A stretch of DNA of 64,000 nt from UMGS1766 sp963597355 (GTDB taxonomy: Bacteria; Bacillota; Clostridia; Oscillospirales; Oscillospiraceae). The translations under genes were made by a program, and so were the position numbers. Location of the stretch: the NCBI GenBank assembly GCA_963597355.1, contig CAVBPR010000016.1, forward strand, positions 26,429 to 90,428. The letters run 5' to 3'. Below the pieces are notes generated by a model, which saw nothing but the letters and a program-made list of their open reading frames with translations, was not told the origin of the DNA and searched no databases. Below are positions 34,800 through 43,013 of this stretch, in pieces. Each line of letters begins with the position of its first letter. Positions within the stretch are counted from its first letter, which is position 1.

Positions 34800-35765
34800 T
34801 TACAAGTTGTTGATCTCACGCACATAGTGGCAGGCCACAAAGTGCTCCGGCAGCACCTCGTCATACTCCGGAAGCTCCTGATGGCAGCGCTCCTTTGCGT
34901 AAGGGCAGCGATTGGCAAAACGGCAGCCGGGCTTGGGGTCTACAGGGCTGGTCAATTCGCCCTGCATGATAATGCGCTTTTTCTCGCGATGAATCGATGG
35001 CACAGGAATCGCGCTGAGCAATCCCTTTGTATACGGGTGCATTGGCATTTGGAACAATTTCTTGGCAGGTGCCTTCTCTACCATGCTGCCAACATACATA
35101 ACCAGAATATCGTCCGAGATATGTTTTACAACGGACATATCATGTGTAACAAAGATATAGCTAATTCCCTTTTCTTTCTGCAAATCCTGCAGAAGATTCA
35201 GTACCTGTGCCTGAATGGACACATCCAATGCGGAAACCGGCTCATCACAGACGATAAACTTCGGATCTACGCTCAGTGCCCGTGCAATACCGATGCGCTG
35301 ACGACGACCGCCGTCCAGCTCGTGGGGATAAGAATAGGCAAAGCGGCGGGCAAGACCAACGGTGTCCATCAGTTCAAACACCTTTTCTTCCACTTCTGCC
35401 TTGCCATGGCACAGGTGAAAGGTGTGCAGAGGACTGGCAATCAGTTCAAAAACCGTATAACGGGGATTCAGTGAGGAGAAAGGATCCTGGAAAATGATCT
35501 GCATATCCTTCTGCAATTCCCGGCGCTCCCGTCCCTTGGCTCGGGTAATATCCTTTCCCTCAAAGAAGATCTTACCATCGGTAGCGGGCAGCAGGCCAAG
35601 CACTGTGCGCCCCAATGTGGACTTACCGCAACCAGACTCACCTACGACGCCGAGGGTCTTTCCGGCATCCAGAGTAAAGCCGACATTGTCTACCGCATGG
35701 AGCTTGCCTCTTGGAGTGTCAAAATATTTCTTCAGGTGTTCAACGCGAATCAGCTCTTCGCTCAT
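34800..35765 (-). CDS. Peptide-type ABC importer ATPase, OppF/DppF-like
   Basis: 321-residue ATPase of the Opp/Dpp/Nik importer class. Walker A GESGCGKST; signature LDGGRRQRIG (Asp replacing the usual Ser, a noticeable change of LSGGQ); Walker B FIVCDEPVSALD; then the oligopeptide-transport C-terminal extension with CPYAKERC, matching the Fe-S or Cys-rich tail of this family. Start ATG overlaps the oppD-like stop by four bases. It pairs with the OppD-like ATPase. Substrate (peptide, metal chelate or other) cannot be read from the ATPase. Confidence 0.93.
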   Translation of the reverse strand: MSEELIRVEHLKKYFDTPRGKLHAVDNVGFTLDAGKTLGVVGESGCGKSTLGRTVLGLLPATDGKIFFEGKDITRAKGRERRELQKDMQIIFQDPFSSLNPRYTVFELIASPLHTFHLCHGKAEVEEKVFELMDTVGLARRFAYSYPHELDGGRRQRIGIARALSVDPKFIVCDEPVSALDVSIQAQVLNLLQDLQKEKGISYIFVTHDMSVVKHISDDILVMYVGSMVEKAPAKKLFQMPMHPYTKGLLSAIPVPSIHREKKRIIMQGELTSPVDPKPGCRFANRCPYAKERCHQELPEYDEVLPEHFVACHYVREINNL

Positions 35766-36838
35766 TGAAAGTCACCCGCCTTTCCGAGAATATCGTTGCC
35801 GGGATTTGAAACCGGATAACCCTTTTGATAAGCTTCCTCATTGATTGCCTCATCCGGGAAGTAGAGCGGTACATCCTTGTCGCAATGATGGCAGCGACAC
35901 AGATGGCCGGGAGCAATCTCCTTCAGTTCCGGTTCCACTGTCTGACAGTGCTCGTCGGCATAAGGGCAGCGGGGGTTGAACTTACAACCCTTGGGCAGGT
36001 CAGCCGGATCCGGCATCAGGCCGCGAATGGGTTTCAGCCGCTCCACATCCTCATCCAGCGACGGCAGAGAATTGAACAGGCCCTCTGTATAGGGGTGCGA
36101 GGTGTGATCAAAGATGTCCTCCAGTGTTCCGTATTCAACAATCTCGCCGGCATACATGATAGCTACCTTATCGCAGGTTTCCGCCACCACGCCAAGGTCG
36201 TGGGTAATCAGCAGCATGGAAGAACCGAACTTCTTCTTCAGGTCGGTCATCATGTCCAGCACCTGGGCCTGAATGGTCACATCCAGTGCGGTGGTAGGTT
36301 CATCGGCGATAAGCAATTTCGGCGAACATGCCAATGCCATGGCAATGACCACGCGTTGTTTCATTCCGCCGGAGAACTGATGGGGATAGTCGCCGCCGCG
36401 TTCGGCAGGAATGCCGACGAACTCCAGCATCTCCCGCGCTTTTTTTACCGCCTCTGTCTTGCTGACCTTTTCGTGGATCTTAACAACCTCTGCAATCTGA
36501 TCCTCGACTTTGAAAATCGGATTCAATGCGGTCATCGGGTCCTGGAAAATCATAGAGATCGCAGAACCGCGAATACCGTGCAGTTCTTCCTCGCTCATTT
36601 TCAAGACATCTTTTCCATTGAAGAGAATTTCGCCTGCTTCAATTTTACCGGGAGGAGACTGAATCAAATTTAGAATGCTCAAGGCCGTGGTGGTTTTTCC
36701 GGCACCAGTCTCGCCCACAAGGCCGAGGGTCTCGCCCACATCGATGGTCAGGTCAATCCCGTTGACTGCATGAACATCGTTGTCCATGGTGTGGAACTCG
36801 ACATTAAGACCTTTAATTTCCAGCAAATGTTCACTCAT
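35762..36838 (-). CDS. Peptide-type ABC importer ATPase, OppD/DppD-like
   Basis: 358 residues. Walker A GETGAGKTT, signature FSGGMKQRV, Walker B LLIADEPTTALD, then the family C-terminal domain with CKFNPRCPYADEHC, four conserved Cys. Starts 13 bases after the OppC-like stop with GGAGG site. Second ATPase of the A-B-C-D-F importer. GDYPHQFSGGMKQR is the OppD variant. Identification as class is firm, substrate is not. Confidence 0.94.
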   Translation of the reverse strand: MSEHLLEIKGLNVEFHTMDNDVHAVNGIDLTIDVGETLGLVGETGAGKTTTALSILNLIQSPPGKIEAGEILFNGKDVLKMSEEELHGIRGSAISMIFQDPMTALNPIFKVEDQIAEVVKIHEKVSKTEAVKKAREMLEFVGIPAERGGDYPHQFSGGMKQRVVIAMALACSPKLLIADEPTTALDVTIQAQVLDMMTDLKKKFGSSMLLITHDLGVVAETCDKVAIMYAGEIVEYGTLEDIFDHTSHPYTEGLFNSLPSLDEDVERLKPIRGLMPDPADLPKGCKFNPRCPYADEHCQTVEPELKEIAPGHLCRCHHCDKDVPLYFPDEAINEEAYQKGYPVSNPGNDILGKAGDFQ

Positions 36839-36851
36839 CTGTCGTTCCTCC

Positions 36852-37730
36852 TCACTGCTTCAGGCGGGGATCCAGTGCATCCCGCAGGCCGTCGCCCATC
36901 ACGTTGAAGGCAAACACTGTCAACAGGATGGCAATACCGGGAAAGGTGATCATTGGCCAGAAGGTGGTGATAAATTCCTGACCGGCACTCATGATAGAGC
37001 CCCACTCGGAGGTAGGCGGCTGAACGCCCAGACCGATAAAGCTCAAGCCGGAGATTTGCAGGATGTTGCCGCCGATACGCATGGTGCTGTCCACGATGAG
37101 GGGGGACAGAATGTTGGGCAGGATCTCATGGAAGATAATCTTTCCATGACCGGAGCCGGTAGCCTTGGCGGCCTCGACAAACTCCTGCGAACGAATTTGC
37201 AGCACCGTGGCGCGAATCATGCGGATACATGGTGCCACACCGCTGACTGCAATTGCAATTGCGGTATTGATTACGCCAATGCCAAGTACGGCAGAGATGC
37301 ACACAGCCAGCAACATGCCGGGGATACACATCAAAATGTCGCAGAAACGCATGACAACGCTCTCATATACCCCGCCGAAATAACCGGCAGTTGCACCCAG
37401 TCCGATGCCGATAATCAACGAGAACACCAGACTCATCAGAGAAATCAGCAAGCTGACTCTCGCACCATACACAACACGACTGAACAGGTCACGACCAAAG
37501 TTGTCCGTTCCCATTAAATGCTGCAGACTTGGCATCTGCAAACGATCTGTAGAAATTGCCGCCGGATCATAAGGAGCAATGACATTGGCAAAGATCGCCA
37601 CCAGAACAAGAAGAATTGCCAGACACATGCCAAATACAGCTAATTTGTTCCGACGGAAACGGCGCCATACATCGCCCATTTGGCTGTGTTTTTCCAGTGT
37701 GTCAACACCGCTCTGCTTACGCTTTGACAT
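36852..37730 (-). CDS. Peptide-type ABC importer permease, OppC/DppC-like
   Basis: 292-residue membrane permease with six helices. The N-terminal OppC_N segment (RRFRRNKLAVFGMCLAILL) is present, and the EAA loop is EFVEAAKATGSGHGKIIFHE, the coupling helix contact. ATG 37730 has GGAGG six bases upstream and overlaps the OppB-like stop by 14 bases; the longer frame lacks a site. LMGTDNFGRDLFSRVVYGAR is the OppC periplasmic signature. Partner of the OppB-like permease. Confidence 0.94.
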   Translation of the reverse strand: MSKRKQSGVDTLEKHSQMGDVWRRFRRNKLAVFGMCLAILLVLVAIFANVIAPYDPAAISTDRLQMPSLQHLMGTDNFGRDLFSRVVYGARVSLLISLMSLVFSLIIGIGLGATAGYFGGVYESVVMRFCDILMCIPGMLLAVCISAVLGIGVINTAIAIAVSGVAPCIRMIRATVLQIRSQEFVEAAKATGSGHGKIIFHEILPNILSPLIVDSTMRIGGNILQISGLSFIGLGVQPPTSEWGSIMSAGQEFITTFWPMITFPGIAILLTVFAFNVMGDGLRDALDPRLKQ

Positions 37731-38697
37731 TGTGGGCCTCCTTTCTCTTTCTGGAGCTGCGCTTTTTGCCTGCATACTGAGATTTAATGCGTGGATCAAC
37801 ATAAGCGTAGGCCACATCGGTCATCAAGTTGATAATACAGACAAAGAAGCTGAGTACGAGAACTGTACCCTGAATGGTGGGGAAATCGCGGGTATTGATG
37901 GCGCTGAGCAGCAGCATGCCGATTCCGGGAATGGAAAAGACAGATTCAATAATGAAGGAACCGCCCACCACCATGGTAAGCTGTGCACCGATGACGGTAA
38001 CAACCGGGATGAGTGCATTGCGCAATGCATGGCTGAAAATAACCTTACGCTCTTTCACGCCCTTCGCCCGAGCGGTGCGGATGTAGTCCTGATTGATAAC
38101 ATCCAGCATACTGGTACGCGTAATACGCGCTACCAGTGAAATCGGGCTGAGCGCCATACATACGACCGGCAGTATCATATGCTTCCATGTGCCCATGCCT
38201 CCCGCTGGCAACCAGTGCAGCTTCAGACAGAACAGCAGCATTGCCATCAAAGCTACCCAGAAACCAGGTGCAGCAGAGAAAATAACTGCGAAGGTGGTGG
38301 CTGCATAATCCACCGGAGTATATTTCTTTACTGCCGACAATATGCCGATTCCGACACCAGCCAGTATCGTTACAACGCAGCTGGCAAGACCCAGCTTAAT
38401 GGTGACGCCGATGCGGGAGAAAATCATATCGCTGACGGGGCGCTTGCTGTCGTAGGAAGTGCCCAAATCCAATCGGGTAACAACACCTACCACATAGTCA
38501 ATATATTGCTCTACATAGGATTTATCCAATCCCATTTCTGCACGCTTGGCCTCATAGGCCTCCTGGGTATAATTCGATCCCAATGCCAATTTGGCCGGAT
38601 CGCCGGGGATACATTTATTAATAGTGAAGATGATCAATAACACACCGAGCAACGTAGGAATAATGATCAACAATCGCTTTAGAATATAGCGCAGCAA
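37717..38697 (-). CDS. Peptide-type ABC importer permease, OppB/DppB-like
   Basis: 326-residue permease with six membrane helices. The protein starts at TTG 38697 (L codon read as Met), nine bases after GGAGG, giving MLRYILKRLLIIIPTLLGV, the standard OppB N-terminus; no ATG fits. EAA loop: DYIRTARAKGVKERKVIFSH. The TTG start and the hairpin between it and the binding-protein gene may keep permease levels below binding-protein levels. Basic C-terminal tail KKRSSRKRKE. Confidence 0.94.
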   Translation of the reverse strand: MLRYILKRLLIIIPTLLGVLLIIFTINKCIPGDPAKLALGSNYTQEAYEAKRAEMGLDKSYVEQYIDYVVGVVTRLDLGTSYDSKRPVSDMIFSRIGVTIKLGLASCVVTILAGVGIGILSAVKKYTPVDYAATTFAVIFSAAPGFWVALMAMLLFCLKLHWLPAGGMGTWKHMILPVVCMALSPISLVARITRTSMLDVINQDYIRTARAKGVKERKVIFSHALRNALIPVVTVIGAQLTMVVGGSFIIESVFSIPGIGMLLLSAINTRDFPTIQGTVLVLSFFVCIINLMTDVAYAYVDPRIKSQYAGKKRSSRKRKEAHNVKA

Positions 38698-38721
38698 GTG
38701 CGAACACCTCCATAAATCGAT

Positions 38722-38755
38722 GGCCAGTTTCCCCGACGAGTCAGGGAAACTGGCC
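38722..38755 (-). promoter_or_regulatory. Intercistronic hairpin between binding protein and permease genes
   Basis: Perfect 12-bp stem GGCCAGTTTCCC / GGGAAACTGGCC, loop of 10, no U-tract. Lies in the 105-base gap inside the operon; likely protects the binding-protein mRNA 3-prime end or causes partial termination. Confidence 0.7.
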
Positions 38756-38802
38756 GAGTTTCAGATTAAGTAGTATTTACTTTATTCTGTTACCTCATAT
38801 GT

Positions 38803-40374
38803 TCAGGCAAGCTTCAAAGAACCCAGGCAGCCCTTGCCTACTGCAGACTGATCGAAGCTGGCAATGCGGCTGTTGTAAGCCACAGCGGACAGTGTCTCAC
38901 AAATAGGCAGTGCATTGTAGTTGTCGTACAGCCACTGATCTGCCTTCTCGTAAGCATCCCAACGAGTGTCGGTATCAACACTATTCAGACCGATTTCCAG
39001 ATAGCTGTTGTAAGTGGGATCCTCAATGGACATGCAGGAGAAGGGAGCGCCAGAGGCAAAGGCGGACAGGGACTGATACGGCTCACGAGTGGGGTTACCG
39101 CCGGTAACATTCATCATCATGATGTCGCCCTCGCCGTCCAGATACATACCCAGTGCGGTGGGCAGGTCATAGCTCTCCACGGTTACGTTAATGCCGATGA
39201 GCTGCAGCTGAGCCTGAATTGCTTCACCGACCTGAGGCTGAGGTGCCGAGTCGGGAGACAGCCAGCGCAGGGTGATCTGACCTTCGGAATAACCGGCATC
39301 GGTCAGAATCTGCTTGGCCTTTTCTGTGTCGGTGGTGTAGCCCTCGTGCTCGGAATAGCAGTCGAAGGTGGAGGCGTAGTGGCTCTTGGCTTCCTCACCC
39401 ATTGTGCCATAGGCGACCTCGGTGATATAGTCCATGTCCAGTGCATAGGCAATGGCCTCACGCACCTTGGGATCGGAGAGGTACTGGTTCTCCTCGTTCA
39501 GGATAACAAAGCTGACATCGTTGTTGGAGATGTACTGAACGGTGCCCTGGCTGCCGCCGGCATTTTCAATCTGCGTGGCAACCGTGCTTCCGATGCCATA
39601 CAAAGCATCCAGATTTCCGCTCTGATAATCCATGTGCATAGCGGTCTCATCGGAATAGAAGCGCAGGGTGATTTCGCTGGCATCATAGGTGTAGTCCTTA
39701 TCCCAATAATCATCACGCAAGGTGAAGGTTACATAGGAGTCCTGCACGCAGTCCGTGATTTTGTAGGGGCCGGAACCGACCGGACCGGTGTACCAAATCT
39801 GATCCGCAGAGTCATGTGCCTCAGTGAAGGATTTCTCCATAATGGACACATTCAGCGTGCGCTCAGCAGGACCATAGGGGAACTGATAAACCAGAGACAG
39901 TGTCATGCCATCCTCAGAAATTGTAGTGGCATCGAAGTCAATGTACTGGAAGTACTGGTACTTATCCGTGCTTTCACCCTGATCGATGTAGTTATGGATT
40001 GAGAAAAGCACATCTTCCATGGTCATCTGGTTTCCATCCGAGAAGGTAATGCCGTCCTTCAGGGTCATAACCAGAGTCTTGTCGTCTGTCCACTCATAGG
40101 AGGACAGAACACGGGATTTATACTCGCCTGTGGTGTCGTCCACCTCAAACAGCTTGTCATACACCATGCCTTGCTGAATGAAGTCGTCGGAGTTTGCGGA
40201 GGATGGATAGCAGGCGTAGTGACCGCCCACATAGCCGATGGTAACTGCGGTGCTGTCCCCCTTGTCTGCGTTACCACTGCCACCGGAGTTGGTGCCGGCA
40301 TCGGAGCTGCCGCAGCCAACCAGAACGGACATCACCATCGTTAGACAGAGCAACAGAGCAATTGTCTTTTTCAT
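38803..40374 (-). CDS. Extracellular solute-binding lipoprotein, family 5 (OppA/DppA-like)
   Basis: 523 residues. Lipoprotein signal with lipobox SVLVGC (Cys22), then a Gly/Ser/Asn linker and an SBP_bac_5 domain: WTDDKTLVMTLKDGITFSDG, AIAYALDMDYI and the C-terminal DPTYNSYLEIGLNSVD with WLYDNYNALPICETLSAVAY. ATG 40374 follows AAGGAAGA; the open frame before it is spurious. First gene of the importer operon, 216 bases after the HxlR gene. Family members bind peptides, nickel chelates, or other ligands, so the ligand is open. Confidence 0.94.
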   Translation of the reverse strand: MKKTIALLLCLTMVMSVLVGCGSSDAGTNSGGSGNADKGDSTAVTIGYVGGHYACYPSSANSDDFIQQGMVYDKLFEVDDTTGEYKSRVLSSYEWTDDKTLVMTLKDGITFSDGNQMTMEDVLFSIHNYIDQGESTDKYQYFQYIDFDATTISEDGMTLSLVYQFPYGPAERTLNVSIMEKSFTEAHDSADQIWYTGPVGSGPYKITDCVQDSYVTFTLRDDYWDKDYTYDASEITLRFYSDETAMHMDYQSGNLDALYGIGSTVATQIENAGGSQGTVQYISNNDVSFVILNEENQYLSDPKVREAIAYALDMDYITEVAYGTMGEEAKSHYASTFDCYSEHEGYTTDTEKAKQILTDAGYSEGQITLRWLSPDSAPQPQVGEAIQAQLQLIGINVTVESYDLPTALGMYLDGEGDIMMMNVTGGNPTREPYQSLSAFASGAPFSCMSIEDPTYNSYLEIGLNSVDTDTRWDAYEKADQWLYDNYNALPICETLSAVAYNSRIASFDQSAVGKGCLGSLKLA

Positions 40375-40538
40375 AATGTTCTTCCTTTCTTCTTTCATGT
40401 TTTTGTTCTTTCTGCGCGATCTCCATCGCGCTGGGTTTGCTCGGTCATTTTGCATGTTGTTAGCTTACTCCCGACAGGCAAATCTGTAAATATCGCACAA
40501 TTAGGTAATTTTCTCTCTTTTTAATCACATTCTTTATA

Positions 40539-40578
40539 GCACGAAAGACTCTTACCTTGAGGTAAGAGTCTTTCGTGC
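40539..40578 (-). terminator. Perfect 18-bp palindrome after the HxlR gene
   Basis: GCACGAAAGACTCTTACC (40539-40556) pairs perfectly with 40561-40578 around a TTGA loop. It lies 12 bases past the HxlR stop; no U-run, but very stable. Probable terminator or processing site between hxlR and the importer. Confidence 0.65.
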
Positions 40579-40590
40579 GCGTGCTGTCTG

Positions 40591-41100
40591 TTATTCAATT
40601 TTTCCATTGTAAAACGGGCGGTCCATCAGCTCCGGATCCGGTTCGCGGTAGCCGTGCCACATCTCGCCTAAAATGTCCACCGGAAGTCCCTTCCGCTTCA
40701 TATCGTTCCAGCCCCAGTCATACACCAAATCGAGCAGACCGATGAGTGTTTTACCGGTGGGTGTCAGGTGATATACCACCCGAGGCGGCACTTCCGGCAG
40801 CACATCACGATAGATCAATTCATCTGCCTGCATATCTTTCAGGTTCTGGCTGAGTACCTTCTGGGTGATGGGCAACTGCTTGAAGAAACGGGAGAAATAG
40901 GTGCCGTCGTCTACGGCAATGGCGCGAAGAATGAAGGGCTTCCACCGGGAAAACACCATCTTCATCATGTGATTATAGGGGTCCTTTGTGATATCAAAGG
41001 TCCCCTCGGGACATAGCGTGTGAGCGATTGTGTTTTCTCGTTCTTCCGGTGTAGAAAGCAGACCTGCCAGCATCTTTTCTTTTTCTTCATGTGTAAGCAT
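40591..41100 (-). CDS. HxlR-family transcription regulator
   Basis: 169 residues. The winged HTH is residues 45-140: FSRWKPFILRAIA, RFFKQLPITQKVLSQNLKDMQ and the wing EVPPRVVYHLTPTG, all HxlR hallmarks. A 45-residue N-terminal extension (with one Cys) is longer than the usual. HxlR members often sense thiol or electrophilic compounds. AGGAGAGGAG precedes ATG 41100. It sits between the importer operon (same strand, downstream) and the divergent flavoprotein operon, so it is the natural controller of both. Confidence 0.92.
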   Translation of the reverse strand: MLTHEEKEKMLAGLLSTPEERENTIAHTLCPEGTFDITKDPYNHMMKMVFSRWKPFILRAIAVDDGTYFSRFFKQLPITQKVLSQNLKDMQADELIYRDVLPEVPPRVVYHLTPTGKTLIGLLDLVYDWGWNDMKRKGLPVDILGEMWHGYREPDPELMDRPFYNGKIE

Positions 41101-41315
41101 GGTAAGCGCTCCTCTCCTCTTTTAATTTGTAATTTCATTCTAACACTTCTTGTTGTGCTTTTCCACAATTATTTCATGATAGGCTTCTTACTTTTAGGTG
41201 AGTATGTTTCCTTTTTGCCGGAAAGTTACCATTTTGTGCGATATTTCACATTCCGGTCAATCGTGTTATCGTTAAATCAGTTAAAACGGAACACCATACA
41301 GAAAGGAACATCGAC
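41101..41315. promoter_or_regulatory. Divergent control region between HxlR and flavoprotein genes
   Basis: 215-base AT-rich gap. Contains TACT-N8-AGTA (around 41187-41203), a loose palindrome as bound by some HxlR proteins, and a TTACC-type block near 41227. No clear sigma-A promoter pair was found. Ribosome site AAAGGAAC precedes the flavoprotein ATG. Confidence 0.4.
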
Positions 41316-43013
41316 ATGTATCAGATCAAAGCATCCTGCAGTGGCTGTCACACCTGTGAGCTGGCCTGTCCAATGCAGGCGATTCACTATGATGGCCCAC
41401 GCTATCAGATCGATCCCGAGCTGTGCGTAGAGTGTGGACTGTGCGAAACGCTGTGTCCCACCTGCTCTATCTATGATGCAGACGACCACAGCAAACCGAC
41501 CCCTCACGAGAAAATTGTCCGGGAATGCGACCTGGTGGTCTGCGGCGGCGGCACCGGACTTGTGACCGCCATCAAGGCAGCCCAACTGGGCAAAAAAGTC
41601 ATCCTGCTGGAAAAGGCGAAGCGCTGCGGCGGAAACACCGACATTGCCCACGGCTTTTTCCCTATCTACTCCAAAATGCATGCCGAACAGGGCATTGAAG
41701 ACGTCCGCGAGGAAGCCGTGCAGGTTATGTATGACCGGGCTGGCGGCGTGATTGGCAAGGACATCATGCACACCGCCATCTACGGCTGTACGGAGTTTTT
41801 TGACTGGCTGCTGGACTTCCCCCAAACCCGCGAAGTCTACACGGTGGAAAAGCTGGGCGAAAAGCGGGAGGCCGGCCCGGTCTACGGCCCGGCGGTCACC
41901 CACTTTGTAAACCGCATTGAGAATATCCGCAGTTTGGATCCCTCCATCGGCCCCGGCTGGGCGGGCACTTTCGTCAAGCAGACGATGCTGGACGCCATCC
42001 CTCAGCAAAAGCTGGATGTAGAGATTCTGTTGGAGCATGAGGCCAAGCACCTCATCACCGACGAGACCGGCCGTGTTACCGGTGTGATTGCTCTGGATCC
42101 CGGCGGTGAAACCGAAATCCACTGCAAGGCCGTGGTGCTGGCTACCGGCGGTTTCGGCAGCAGCGATGAAAAACTCCAAAAGTATGCAAATTTCTTCGAT
42201 GTAGAGCGCCCCGTCACCCGGTTCTCTGTGCCAAGTGACACCGGTGATGCCATCGATATGCTGCAGGAGCTGGGCGTGGAGCCTAATCCTGACCGACTGT
42301 TTGTCTCTTTCTTCGGCCCGGCACACCATCCGTACAGCTATTCCCTGTACCGCCTGATCGAAGAGCCTACCAACCTCTCCATCGACATGAATGGCGTGCG
42401 TTGGCAGGATGAGAGCGGCGGTCTGTTCACCGGCCGCATCAACATCGCCGGACATCCGAAGGAGTGCACCTGGAATATCTTCACTCAGGCCAATGTGGAC
42501 GGCATCTTCCGCAAATTCCTGCTGGATCCGTCGCTGTCCGATGAAGTAGATTGCTACCGCCATTATCAAGAGGATCTTGACCGGGAGACTACCTACAAAG
42601 TTCCCGCTGTTGTGAAGGCAGACACAATTGAGGAATTGGCTGAAAAATTGGGTATGGACGCCACCGTCCTCACGCGCACCATCAACGAGTACAACCGCTT
42701 CTGCCGTCAGAAAAAAGACGAGCAGTTTGGCAAAGATCCAAAATTCCTCGTTTCCCGGGATGCAGGCCCGTTTTATGCGGTCTACGCCCAGCGTTTCTCC
42801 GAGGCCGCTATGGGCGGTCTGATGGTCAATGCAGACTGCCAGGTACTGCGCAATGACAACTCCCCCATTCCCGGATTGTACGGCGTAGGTGATGCCACCT
42901 CTGCCATGCACCGCAAGGGCGAGCTGGCTGTCATTTCAGAACTGACCTGGGCCGTTGCCTCAGCCTATCGATCTGCTGTCAACGCCGTTAAGGAAATGGA
43001 GGTGCAAGCATGA
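41316..43013 (+). CDS. Ferredoxin-fused FAD oxidoreductase (fumarate-reductase-like), paralogue 2
   Basis: 565 residues. N-terminal 2x[4Fe-4S] ferredoxin (Cys8/11/14/18 and Cys37/40/43/47, plus Cys50), then an FAD_binding_2 domain: DLVVCGGGTGLVTAIKAA, KAKRCGGNTDIAHG, VLATGGFG, and the C-terminal GLYGVGDATSAMHRKGEL. Same length and plan as paralogue 1 but only moderately similar, so they probably act on different acceptors or partners. Cytosolic, no heme. First gene of a two-gene operon with a GltD-like NAD(P)H oxidoreductase, divergent from HxlR. More GC-rich at third codon positions than the housekeeping genes, suggesting acquisition. Confidence 0.9.
   Translation: MYQIKASCSGCHTCELACPMQAIHYDGPRYQIDPELCVECGLCETLCPTCSIYDADDHSKPTPHEKIVRECDLVVCGGGTGLVTAIKAAQLGKKVILLEKAKRCGGNTDIAHGFFPIYSKMHAEQGIEDVREEAVQVMYDRAGGVIGKDIMHTAIYGCTEFFDWLLDFPQTREVYTVEKLGEKREAGPVYGPAVTHFVNRIENIRSLDPSIGPGWAGTFVKQTMLDAIPQQKLDVEILLEHEAKHLITDETGRVTGVIALDPGGETEIHCKAVVLATGGFGSSDEKLQKYANFFDVERPVTRFSVPSDTGDAIDMLQELGVEPNPDRLFVSFFGPAHHPYSYSLYRLIEEPTNLSIDMNGVRWQDESGGLFTGRINIAGHPKECTWNIFTQANVDGIFRKFLLDPSLSDEVDCYRHYQEDLDRETTYKVPAVVKADTIEELAEKLGMDATVLTRTINEYNRFCRQKKDEQFGKDPKFLVSRDAGPFYAVYAQRFSEAAMGGLMVNADCQVLRNDNSPIPGLYGVGDATSAMHRKGELAVISELTWAVASAYRSAVNAVKEMEVQA

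Noticed and set aside
41277..42911. 544-codon open frame antisense to flavoprotein paralogue 2
   Set aside because: Shadow of GC-rich third positions in the real gene; no ribosome site or family features.
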